A stretch of DNA of 21,219 bases from positions 1-21,219 of the forward strand of contig DJWY01000032.1 in NCBI GenBank assembly GCA_002448305.1, given 5' to 3'. Source of the DNA: Selenomonadales bacterium UBA7018 (GTDB taxonomy: Bacteria > Bacillota > Negativicutes > Selenomonadales > Selenomonadaceae). A program made the translations under genes and the position numbers. Below are positions 8,015-14,361 of the stretch, piece by piece (the stretch's first letter is position 1; each line of letters begins with the position of its first letter). The notes beneath the pieces are model-generated. The model made no database searches, was not told the DNA's origin, and worked only from the letters and a program-made list of their open reading frames with translations.

Positions 8015-10261
8015 TTAAGCGGGAAGAATTTTAGCTAAAGTCTCCATCATGTTGGAAACGTCGATAGGTTTAGCGATATGAGCGTTCATACCGGCATCAA
8101 GAGCGGTTTTAACGTCTTCGCTGAAGGCATTAGCGGTCATAGCGATAATTGGGACGTTTGCGAGCTTAGAATTATTAATTTGGCGAATTTTTCTAGCTGC
8201 GTCGTAGCCATTCATGATAGGCATTTGAATATCCATTAAAACGGCGTCATAATCGCCGGGATTTGAGTTAGCGACCTTTTTTACGGCTTCTGAGCCGTCA
8301 GAGGCGGTATCGACGATAAAACCTTCGCTTTCTAGGAGCATTTTAGCAATTTCGCGATTAACTTCAATGTCATCGACGAGAAGAAGCTTTTTATTGGTGA
8401 AATCGATGATTTGAGGGGTATTTTCGGCGGAAATTTCTTCGTGCATATCTTCAGCGAGTTTAAAATTGACATTAACGATAAATTCGGTGCCTTTTCCGAG
8501 TTCTGTGACGACTTTTATATTTCCGCCCATTAAATCGACGATACTTTTAGTAATCGCCATACCTAAGCCGGTACCTTGAATTTTGCTAACTGTGGAAGTT
8601 CTTTCGCGCTCGAAGGCTTCAAAAACTTTTGCGGCGAATTCGGGCGTCATACCGATGCCGCTATCTTTAACGTGGAGTTCATAATCAGCGGAATCGTCGA
8701 AAGTTTTAAGTTGTTTAAGGGTGACGGAAATTTTCCCGCCGTCGGGCGTGAATTTGTAAGCGTTGCTGAGGAGATTGAGCAAAACGCGGTTGAGGCGATT
8801 TTTATCGAAGACGGCGAATTTATTTTTGACATCGGAGCTATCGACGGTGAAGGAAATATTTTTATTGCGCATTTGGGTAGCGAACATATCGTGAACTTCG
8901 TCCATAGTTTCAACGAGGTTATCGGGCAAAAGTTCTAGTTCCATTTTACCGGATTCAATGCGGCTCATTTCGAGCACGTCATTGATTAGGGCGAGCAAAT
9001 GTTGGCTAGAGGCGTCGATTTTCTTTAGGAAGTTAAACATTTTATCTGGAATATCATCTTTGCACGGGTCATTTCTATAGGACGGGCAATTTTCGCAGAC
9101 TTTATGCAAATCCTTAGCGAGATTGAGATAACCGACGATAGCATTCATGGGCGTGCGTATATCGTGGCTCATATTGGACAGGAAAGTTGATTTAGCTTTG
9201 TTAGCTTCTTCGGCGCGTTCTTTTTCGGCGATAAGTTCTTTCTGTTGACTTTGGAGGCGTTCGCTTTGCAATTTAATCGTGTCCAAATTTTCCTGTAGCT
9301 GGAGCGTATATTGTTCTTGCGAGTGCAGGTAACGGACTTGCAGAAAAGTATAGCCGATAAGGAGAATAACCAAGAGCACGGAGCATAAAATCAGCGCGAT
9401 TAGCCAGGGGCGGCTTGTAATCATTTCTTCGAGCGTGATATTTTCGTAGCGATTGATAATCCATTTTTTGGTAAGGGCGTCTAGGCGACCTTCCTGCTGC
9501 ATTTGAATCAAAACGGCATTGACGCGCACGCGCAGTTGAGTATCTTCGGGGTGCATAGCGAGCGTGCCGTAGACGTGCTGAACGGCGTAGCTTGAGAAAA
9601 CGTCGCTGAGGTTGAGCTTTTCTAGGAACGCGCCGCCGACTTGAATTGGGCAAATAGCAAATTCGTATTCGCCGCTTTTGAGCCCGTTGAAAATTTTCTG
9701 GTAGGAGTGAACGTAAGAAATTTCGTCATCGAGACCGAGACCGGGCATATTATGCAGTGAAGCAACTCTGCGCCCGTAAAGTTCGGCGACGGAAGAAATA
9801 TTTTTCTTGCCGTAAACGACATATTGCTTTTCGGTCGTGGGCAGTGTCGCGATAATTTTGGGATTATTTATGATTAAATCGCTTTCCATGTTCATGATAA
9901 TATCCGCGCCGCCGCTTAGGAAAATTTTATTCGCGTCGTTCCAATCCATAAGCGACAGGTCGAGATTCATTTGCAGACGGTTAGCAATTTCATTCATCAT
10001 TTCAATATCATAGCCTTGATAATTTCCGTTCTCGTCGACGTAGGAATAAGGCGCGTAATCAATATCGGTGACGACATGCAGAGTTTTCTTAAAAGTATTG
10101 AAGGGCTGGACTTCGACTTTAGGATTTTCTCGGAAGATACCGGACAAATTAAAATAAATGCCCGCAAAAATTATCACCAAGACAACCGGCAAGGCAATAG
10201 CGGTTTTAACAAGAGAATTTTTTTTAGCGAAGAAATTTTTTTGGGGAGATTGCATGTTCAT
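8015..10261 (-). CDS. Hybrid sensor histidine kinase with solute-binding sensor domain
   Basis: A 748-residue hybrid kinase. It has a membrane segment at about residues 17-38, an extracytoplasmic SBP_bac_3-like domain (about 55-275, with VVTDIDYAPYSYVDENGNYQGYDIEMM), a second membrane segment (PWLIALILCSVLLVILLIGY), a coiled coil, a dimerisation domain with phospho-acceptor His366 in SHDIRTPMNA, an HATPase domain (NLLSNAYKFTPDGG, DSGIGM, GTGLGMAI) and a receiver domain with phospho-acceptor Asp677 (MDIQMPIMNG). There is no HPt or DNA-binding output domain. The dimerisation domain has a Cys insert: Cys389-x2-Cys392-x7-Cys400. The start at 10261 (MNMQSP) follows GGAAGGAAAA; the frame is open further upstream but without a ribosome site. 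No separate response-regulator gene is adjacent; trkH follows 24 bp downstream. The ligand is unknown. Confidence 0.93.
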   Translation of the reverse strand: MNMQSPQKNFFAKKNSLVKTAIALPVVLVIIFAGIYFNLSGIFRENPKVEVQPFNTFKKTLHVVTDIDYAPYSYVDENGNYQGYDIEMMNEIANRLQMNLDLSLMDWNDANKIFLSGGADIIMNMESDLIINNPKIIATLPTTEKQYVVYGKKNISSVAELYGRRVASLHNMPGLGLDDEISYVHSYQKIFNGLKSGEYEFAICPIQVGGAFLEKLNLSDVFSSYAVQHVYGTLAMHPEDTQLRVRVNAVLIQMQQEGRLDALTKKWIINRYENITLEEMITSRPWLIALILCSVLLVILLIGYTFLQVRYLHSQEQYTLQLQENLDTIKLQSERLQSQQKELIAEKERAEEANKAKSTFLSNMSHDIRTPMNAIVGYLNLAKDLHKVCENCPSYRNDPCKDDIPDKMFNFLKKIDASSQHLLALINDVLEMSRIESGKMELELLPDNLVETMDEVHDMFATQMRNKNISFTVDSSDVKNKFAVFDKNRLNRVLLNLLSNAYKFTPDGGKISVTLKQLKTFDDSADYELHVKDSGIGMTPEFAAKVFEAFERERTSTVSKIQGTGLGMAITKSIVDLMGGNIKVVTELGKGTEFIVNVNFKLAEDMHEEISAENTPQIIDFTNKKLLLVDDIEVNREIAKMLLESEGFIVDTASDGSEAVKKVANSNPGDYDAVLMDIQMPIMNGYDAARKIRQINNSKLANVPIIAMTANAFSEDVKTALDAGMNAHIAKPIDVSNMMETLAKILPA

Positions 10262-10316
10262 AGAAATTTTTCCTTCCGAGCGGAGACGTTTCAAAATTAT
10301 CTTACGATTGCTTGAA

Positions 10317-10345
10317 ACTATATCAGAAAAATTTTCAAAAGACAA
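10317..10345 (-). promoter_or_regulatory. Sigma-70 type promoter for the histidine kinase and trkH
   Basis: On the minus strand TTGTCT (10340-10345) and TATAGT (10317-10322) are separated by 17 bp, about 56 bp upstream of the kinase ATG. It lies back to back with the tRNA promoter, with 27 bp between the two -35 boxes. Confidence 0.5.
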
Positions 10346-10372
10346 TGCGCAAATGCAGTGCGAAAATTTTCC

Positions 10373-10401
10373 TTGACAGTTTTAAAATCAGCGGCTATAA
10401 T
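10373..10401 (+). promoter_or_regulatory. Consensus sigma-70 promoter for the valine tRNAs
   Basis: TTGACA (10373-10378) and TATAAT (10396-10401) are separated by 17 bp. This is a full match to the consensus at optimal spacing, as is common for stable RNA genes. The first tRNA begins 33 bp after the -10 box. Confidence 0.9.
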
Positions 10402-10434
10402 TGCGCTTGTCTTAAGGGCAACCTGAAAGACAAT

Positions 10435-10511
10435 GGGGTTGTAGCTCAGATGGTTAGAGTGCCTCGTTGACATCGAGGAGGTCACAGATTCGAGTTCTGT
10501 CAGCCCCACCA
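10435..10511 (+). tRNA. tRNA-Val (GAC anticodon)
   Basis: A 77-base cloverleaf with encoded CCA. The acceptor arm is GGGGTTG/CAGCCCC with one G-U pair, the D arm GCTC/GAGT, and the anticodon stem CCTCG/CGAGG around TTGACAT, giving anticodon GAC (valine GUC/GUU). The T arm is ACAGA-TTCGAGT-TCTGT. Discriminator A is at 10508 and CCA at 10509-10511. Seven T residues follow from 10516. It is the first gene behind the consensus promoter. Confidence 0.97.
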
Positions 10512-10526
10512 TCGCTTTTTTTATTT

Positions 10527-10544
10527 AAGTACGCGGATTGAAAC
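10527..10544 (+). repeat. CRISPR-like short repeat R1, 3' half only
   Basis: AAGTACGCGGATTGAAAC matches 17 of 18 bases of the 3' half of R2 (10669-10686). The GGATTGAAAC ending resembles the 3' tag of type I CRISPR repeats. It also resembles the variable loop and T arm of the neighbouring tRNA-Val(CAC). The 5' arm of the hairpin seen in R2 is absent here. Confidence 0.5.
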
Positions 10545-10583
10545 GGGTTCTGTTAATCCCATCATTTTTTTATTTAGGCTCGC
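10534..10583 (+). repeat. Decayed duplicate of the tRNA-Val(GAC) 3' end and its flank
   Basis: Aligned by eye, this segment matches 10485-10534 (T arm, acceptor 3' strand, CCA, T run and ATTTA of the first tRNA and its trailer) at about 37 of 46 aligned bases with small gaps. Shared blocks include GTTCTGT, CCCA-CAT, a T run and ATTTA. It runs into the first bases of the second tRNA. It is best read as a tandem duplication relic. Confidence 0.45.
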
Positions 10584-10653
10584 TTAACTCAGTTGGTAGA
10601 GTATCTCCGTCACATGGAGGAAGTCGTGGGTTCGAGTCCCTCAGCGAGCACCA
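10578..10653 (+). tRNA. tRNA-Val (CAC anticodon)
   Basis: A 76-base cloverleaf with encoded CCA. The acceptor arm is GCTCGCT/AGCGAGC (perfect), the D arm ACTC/GAGT, and the anticodon stem TCTCC/GGAGG around GTCACAT, giving anticodon CAC (valine GUG). The T arm is GTGGG-TTCGAGT-CCCTC with one U-U mismatch at the second pair. Base 32 is G, which is uncommon. It probably shares the promoter at 10373. Confidence 0.94.
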
Positions 10654-10655
10654 TT

Positions 10656-10686
10656 CGTACTTAACTGAAAGTACGTGGATTGAAAC
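10656..10686 (+). repeat. CRISPR-like solitary repeat R2 with 7-bp hairpin
   Basis: CGTACTT (10656-10662) pairs perfectly with AAGTACG (10669-10675) around a six-base loop and is followed by TGGATTGAAAC. This is the stem-plus-tag layout of type I-C CRISPR repeats. It starts three bases after the tRNA-Val(CAC) CCA end and stops five bases before the cbiD stop codon. There is no array and no cas gene in the window. Confidence 0.5.
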
Positions 10687-10691
10687 AAACG

Positions 10692-11744
10692 TTAATCATC
10701 TTGACCTAAAATATTTCCGGCGTAGTCAACAAGAATTGTGGCGATTTGTAACTTGCCGAAAACGTAACGTTCAGCGCGGCGGCTAGCTCTTGCCGCTATT
10801 TTTTTATAGACGTGCTCAAGGTGATTCGCTGAAATAATCTGCGCGGCGTCTTCAGTGGTGTTAGCGTCTAGTATTTTTTGAACTTCACTTGCAGGTAAAC
10901 CTTCCGCCGCAGAATATGCCGCTAAAGTTTCTAATCGTCCGTCGGCAACGCGATTGTGCGTGTGGAAAACTCCCGCCGCGACTTTCGCTAACTTTCCTAA
11001 ATGTCCGCAGAGGACTATTTTTTTTATCTGCCGCTGTGCCGCCGCCTCAAGCATGAAGCCAATAAAATTACTCGTCTGAATTATCGCTCCGTCGTCAAAG
11101 CCTAATTTCTTTGCTATCGTTTCGCCGATTTTGCCTGGCACGAAAATTAAAGTGTCGAAGCCCGCCGCCTTTGCTACGTCGATTTGTGGCACTAGAGAAT
11201 TTTTGAAAGCCTCTTCAGACATTGGGCGCAATACTCCGGTCGTCCCGATTATCGATAAGCCGCCCTCAACGCCTAAAATCGGATTCAGCGTCTTTTTCGC
11301 AAGCTCGACGCCCGCCGGAATTGAAATTTCAACTTCAAGCCCGCCAACGTTGAATTCAGCCGCGACATTTTGAATTAATCGACGCGGTGCAGGATTGATT
11401 GCGGGTTCGCCGATTTTAAGTTGAAGTCCTGCCTTTGTTATTCGCCCGACGCCTATTCCCGCCTTGAAAATTATTTCGCTACCTAAAATGCGGCGCACCG
11501 TCGTAAAAACTGATACGCCGTTAGTAATGTCGGGGTCGTCGCCCGAAAATTTTATAACTTCCGCTCGGATACTGTCCGAAATTTTTTCAACGTTGGCAAC
11601 GGGGATTTTTAAAGACGTTCCGTCAAGCGCAGTGATTTCAACCGCGCTGACAACTTCGCCCGTAGTCATAAGAATCAATGCCGCTTTAACTCCCGCCGCC
11701 GCACAAGCTCCCGTCGTGTAGCCGCTCCGCAAAAAATTTTTCAT
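10692..11744 (-). CDS. cbiD: Cobalt-precorrin-5B C1-methyltransferase CbiD
   Basis: A 350-residue protein with the CbiD hallmarks: N-terminal RSGYTTGACAAAGVKAAL, DDPDITNGVSV, EGGLSIIGTTGVLRPMS and GHLGKLAKVAAGVFHTHNRVADGR. It performs the C1 methylation step that precedes ring contraction in the anaerobic (early cobalt insertion) cobalamin pathway, using S-adenosylmethionine. The ATG at 11744 overlaps the hicB stop in an ATGA arrangement, with only a weak AAAAGGCG site upstream, so translation is probably coupled to hicB. No other cbi gene is present here, which is unusual because cbiD normally sits in a cbi cluster. No cobalamin riboswitch precedes it, since the upstream sequence is hicB coding sequence. 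The identification is firm. Confidence 0.96.
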   Translation of the reverse strand: MKNFLRSGYTTGACAAAGVKAALILMTTGEVVSAVEITALDGTSLKIPVANVEKISDSIRAEVIKFSGDDPDITNGVSVFTTVRRILGSEIIFKAGIGVGRITKAGLQLKIGEPAINPAPRRLIQNVAAEFNVGGLEVEISIPAGVELAKKTLNPILGVEGGLSIIGTTGVLRPMSEEAFKNSLVPQIDVAKAAGFDTLIFVPGKIGETIAKKLGFDDGAIIQTSNFIGFMLEAAAQRQIKKIVLCGHLGKLAKVAAGVFHTHNRVADGRLETLAAYSAAEGLPASEVQKILDANTTEDAAQIISANHLEHVYKKIAARASRRAERYVFGKLQIATILVDYAGNILGQDD

Positions 11745-12109
11745 GCCGCGCCTTTTCTCGAAGAAGCTTTTTTAGCTTTGGATTTTTTCATTTCAGCAAG
11801 GATTTTTCTATAAGCGTCGGTGTCAGCCTTTATCAGCGTGACAAATGCGCTTGTCGAATATTCATCTGGCTCGGCTTTAACTTGTTCAATCGGCGTCGGC
11901 TCGACGATACGATTATTCATAGGCAACTTAGATTTACCAGCTTTGAAGTCTTCCCACATTACCATAATGCCATTAAGCGCGTCTTCTGCCATTTCCAAAG
12001 CCGTATAAATGTCATCTGCTTGTGTTGCCGCGCCGTCAACGTCTGGAAACTCAATACAATAGCCACCCTCTTTTGCTCGATAGAAGATAGCCGGATAAAC
12101 ATACTTCAT
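11741..12109 (-). CDS. hicB: HicB-family antitoxin
   Basis: A 122-residue protein. The N-terminal half has the HicB fold signature: YPAIFYRAKEGGYCIEFPDVDGAATQADDIYTALEMAEDALN, close to the usual 'eeGGyxvxfPDlpGxxTqGdtxeEAxxxAxeAl'. The antitoxin binds and masks HicA. The C-terminal part does not show an obvious ribbon-helix-helix or helix-turn-helix and ends in a basic tail (MKKSKAKKASSRKGAA), so autoregulation by DNA binding is uncertain. The start at 12109 follows AGGAGGAATTTTT. It is 12 bp downstream of hicA and overlaps cbiD by four bases (ATGA). The toxin-first order is typical of hicAB. Confidence 0.88.
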   Translation of the reverse strand: MKYVYPAIFYRAKEGGYCIEFPDVDGAATQADDIYTALEMAEDALNGIMVMWEDFKAGKSKLPMNNRIVEPTPIEQVKAEPDEYSTSAFVTLIKADTDAYRKILAEMKKSKAKKASSRKGAA

Positions 12110-12121
12110 AAAAATTCCTCC

Positions 12122-12319
12122 TTAATGCTTTTTCGGAATACCAGCTTGTTTGCGAATAAACTTTTCAGTTTTAGGTTTTACTTCTTCTTGATTGTGCCGT
12201 CCCATTTGGAATCTTTCGCCGGTTATCGGGCTGAACCACCATTCGTGATTGCTACCTTCGCTTTCTTTATAACAACCGGCTTTTTTGAATTCGCGTTTGA
12301 GTTCTGCAAACTTTGGCAT
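12122..12319 (-). CDS. hicA: HicA-family toxin (mRNA interferase)
   Basis: A 65-residue basic protein with a dsRBD-like fold. It reads LKREFKKAGCYKESEGSNHEWWFSP and later GRHNQEEVKPKTEKFIRKQAGI. His25 in the GSNHEWW motif is the position of the catalytic histidine in HicA toxins, where GSHH/GSHR is more usual, so the Asn insertion-like change is a small oddity. HicA degrades mRNA in a translation-independent way when its antitoxin is lost. The ATG at 12319 follows GAGGAGAAAGTTTT. It starts 12 bp after the rmlB stop and its ribosome site overlaps the rmlB 3' end. Whether the toxin is active cannot be judged from sequence. Confidence 0.87.
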   Translation of the reverse strand: MPKFAELKREFKKAGCYKESEGSNHEWWFSPITGERFQMGRHNQEEVKPKTEKFIRKQAGIPKKH

Positions 12320-12331
12320 AAAACTTTCTCC

Positions 12332-13351
12332 TCAACGGTTATTGTACATCTTTGCATAATAATTTTTGTACTCGCCGCTGATAATTTTTTCCCACCAAGC
12401 GCGATTGTCCAGATACCACGCGACAGTTTTCTTTATGCCGTCGTCGAAATTTGTTTGCGGTGTCCAGCCCAGTTCGTTTGAAATTTTCGTCGGGTCAATG
12501 GCGTAGCGTTGGTCGTGTCCTTTCCTATCCGTCACGAATTCTATCAAGTCTTCGCCCTTGCCGAGAATTTTTAAAATTGTTTTGACGACATCAATATTTT
12601 TGCGCTCATTATGTCCGCCGATATTGTAGACCTCGCCGACCGTGCCGCGCCGAATAATTAAATCAATCGCCGCGCAGTGGTCTTCGACGTAAAGCCAATC
12701 GCGGACGTTAATGCCCTTGCCGTAGACGGGCAATTTCTTATCGTGGAGCGCATTTATAATCATTAGCGGAATCAACTTTTCAGGGAAGTGATAAGGTCCG
12801 TAATTGTTGGAGCAACGGCTAATTGTCGCGGGGATTTTGTACGTGCGCTGATAAGCTTGAACCAATAAATCAGCCGCCGCCTTGCTCGCCGAATAAGGGC
12901 TTGACGTGTGCAGATTAGTCGTTTCGGTGAAAAATAAGTCGGGGCGGTCAAGCGGCAAGTCGCCATAAACTTCATCTGTCGAAACTTGGTGAAAGCGTTC
13001 AATGCCGAATTTTTTACAGGCGTCAAGCAAAACGCTTGTGCCGATAATATTTGTGCGCAAGAAAAGTTCGGGGTCTTCGATTGAGCGGTCAACGTGACTT
13101 TCCGCCGCGAAGTTCACGACGACTTCTGGCTTTTCCGTTTCAAAAATTTTATAGACAGCTTCACGGTCGGCAATGTCGCCGCGAATAAATTTAAAGTTCG
13201 GATTGCCTTGCGCGTCGGCTAAAGTTTCTAAATTGCCCGCGTAAGTCAGCTTGTCAAGGCAAATGATTTCGTCGGCGGTGTGATTCTTCAGCTCGTAGTA
13301 AACAAAATTGCCGCCGATAAAACCTGCGCCGCCCGTAACTAATATTTTCAT
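12332..13351 (-). CDS. rfbB: dTDP-glucose 4,6-dehydratase
   Basis: A 339-residue extended short-chain dehydrogenase (RmlB/RfbB). The NAD motif GGAGFIGG is at residues 7-14, DKLTYAGNLETL is typical of the family, the active-site STDEVYGDL is present, and YSASKAAAD supplies the YxxxK pair. Later NNYGPYHFPEKLIPL and NVRDWLYVEDHC are signatures of this dehydratase. It converts dTDP-glucose to dTDP-4-keto-6-deoxyglucose, the precursor of L-rhamnose and related envelope sugars. The ATG at 13351 follows GGGAGGAAACTTTC; an in-frame upstream start at 13399 lacks a site. The other rml genes (A, C, D) are not in the window. It heads a close-packed row with hicA, hicB and cbiD. Confidence 0.96.
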   Translation of the reverse strand: MKILVTGGAGFIGGNFVYYELKNHTADEIICLDKLTYAGNLETLADAQGNPNFKFIRGDIADREAVYKIFETEKPEVVVNFAAESHVDRSIEDPELFLRTNIIGTSVLLDACKKFGIERFHQVSTDEVYGDLPLDRPDLFFTETTNLHTSSPYSASKAAADLLVQAYQRTYKIPATISRCSNNYGPYHFPEKLIPLMIINALHDKKLPVYGKGINVRDWLYVEDHCAAIDLIIRRGTVGEVYNIGGHNERKNIDVVKTILKILGKGEDLIEFVTDRKGHDQRYAIDPTKISNELGWTPQTNFDDGIKKTVAWYLDNRAWWEKIISGEYKNYYAKMYNNR

Positions 13352-13469
13352 GAAAGTTTCCTCCCTATTTTTGAAAAGTAGCAAACAGTGTACGCGCAAG
13401 ACGTTTCGACAGTTTGGACGAGTTCGCCGCGCCAGTACGCTACGCTAGTTTCGTTTAAAATTGTTGTGC

Positions 13470-14237
13470 CTAAATTTTATCAAAATAATATTCCTGAATT
13501 TCCTTTGCGATACGCTCAATGTTATTCGGCAGAAAATGAATATTGTAGCCGACAAAGTAAGGCGACGTGACGTAGCGCGGCATAACCTTTGCAAAAACTT
13601 TATCTGCGCGGTGATAGAAGAAAATGTTGTAGCTTGTGCTGTTCTTATTAAAAAAATGCGTGACGTAATGCACACCGACTTGAATAAAATCCGCCAGTGC
13701 GTCAAGACTGCCGCCCGCCTCCACGACAACATTTAATTCGCCAAAACCGACACGCGGACAATTTGAAATATTAAACTCAACGCCGTCGCGTTCAGCTATC
13801 ACAATTCCGCGCAGTTCTTCTTCGTCGAAAAGCAATTCCGATTTCAAATGCGGAAAGCCGACAAGTTGCATGTGCGGATGACGAATTGTCCCGCCAGACA
13901 TTACGCCGGAATTTTTAAAAAATAAAACTTCCTCATATTTGCCCGACGCTAAAAGATTGCGCCAGTGTTTGATTCCAATTTTTATGACGCGGCGCATTTT
14001 TTCTTTCGAGTAAGCAGGCATATCGGTTTTGCATTCGCGTCCCTCAATCAAAACAAAAAGGTCAGCTTCCTCAATTACCTTGTATTTGTTCTTAAGAAAA
14101 ATTATATCGCTGTCAACATCGAGAATGTCGGTTAAATGTTCCACGTCGCAAAACGGACAGGCAACATCGGCGTGAACCAAATTTTCAGGCTTCGTCCTGC
14201 CTACGTCCGTATTAAATTTTACAAGATTTATATTCAC
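13470..14237 (-). CDS. DUF4931-type, GalT-like HIT superfamily protein
   Basis: A 255-residue protein resembling the DUF4931 branch of galactose-1-phosphate uridylyltransferase-like proteins. ACPFCDVEH (Cys27, Cys30) looks like a zinc-binding pair. IRHPHMQLVGFP (His120, His122, Gln124) matches the HxHxQ nucleotidyl-transfer motif of the GalT/HIT superfamily, where the second His forms the nucleotidyl intermediate. Substrate unknown; a nucleotide-sugar or nucleotide phosphorolysis role is inference, supported by rmlB 118 bp downstream on the same strand. The preferred start is GTG at 14237, eight bases after GGAGG. A TTG at 14243 would sit almost on the ribosome site. It has its own promoter in the divergent gap before the flippase gene. 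Confidence 0.8.
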   Translation of the reverse strand: MNINLVKFNTDVGRTKPENLVHADVACPFCDVEHLTDILDVDSDIIFLKNKYKVIEEADLFVLIEGRECKTDMPAYSKEKMRRVIKIGIKHWRNLLASGKYEEVLFFKNSGVMSGGTIRHPHMQLVGFPHLKSELLFDEEELRGIVIAERDGVEFNISNCPRVGFGELNVVVEAGGSLDALADFIQVGVHYVTHFFNKNSTSYNIFFYHRADKVFAKVMPRYVTSPYFVGYNIHFLPNNIERIAKEIQEYYFDKI

Positions 14238-14275
14238 GCGCAACGCCTCCTAATTCAATCGCCATTAATAAAAGG

Positions 14276-14304
14276 ATTATACATTTCGGCGGCGAAAAAG
14301 GCAA
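14276..14304 (-). promoter_or_regulatory. Sigma-70 type promoter for the DUF4931 gene
   Basis: On the minus strand TTGCCT (14299-14304) and consensus TATAAT (14276-14281) are separated by 17 bp, about 40 bp upstream of the GTG start. The -35 box touches the AATTAGGA-type repeat. Confidence 0.6.
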
Positions 14305-14348
14305 TTAGGAAATGGGAGTTAGAAACTAGGAACCAGGAACTAGGAGTT
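14303..14348. repeat. AATTAGGA/AACTAGGA short repeat tract
   Basis: In 46 bp the plus strand has AATTAGGA, GGGAGTTAG, AACTAGGA, CCAGGAACTAGGAGTT, that is, four or five variants of an 8- to 11-base unit. It lies between the divergent promoters of the DUF4931 gene and the flippase gene. The last unit supplies the only GGAG upstream of the flippase ATG. A related inverted pair occurs at 17580-17656. Confidence 0.6.
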
Positions 14349-14361
14349 AAAGATAAATATA

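Noticed and set aside
10527..10686. A true CRISPR array
   Set aside because: There are only one and a half repeat copies, the interval contains a functional tRNA, and there is no cas gene. It is kept as a repeat observation only.
11745..12121. A cobalamin riboswitch ahead of cbiD
   Set aside because: The sequence upstream is the hicB coding region, and I see no B12-box-like conserved element. The region upstream of the ABC permease is outside the window.
11882..12481. A 199-codon plus-strand frame across hicA and hicB
   Set aside because: It is antisense to two recognisable small genes with good ribosome sites, and the translation has no recognisable domain.
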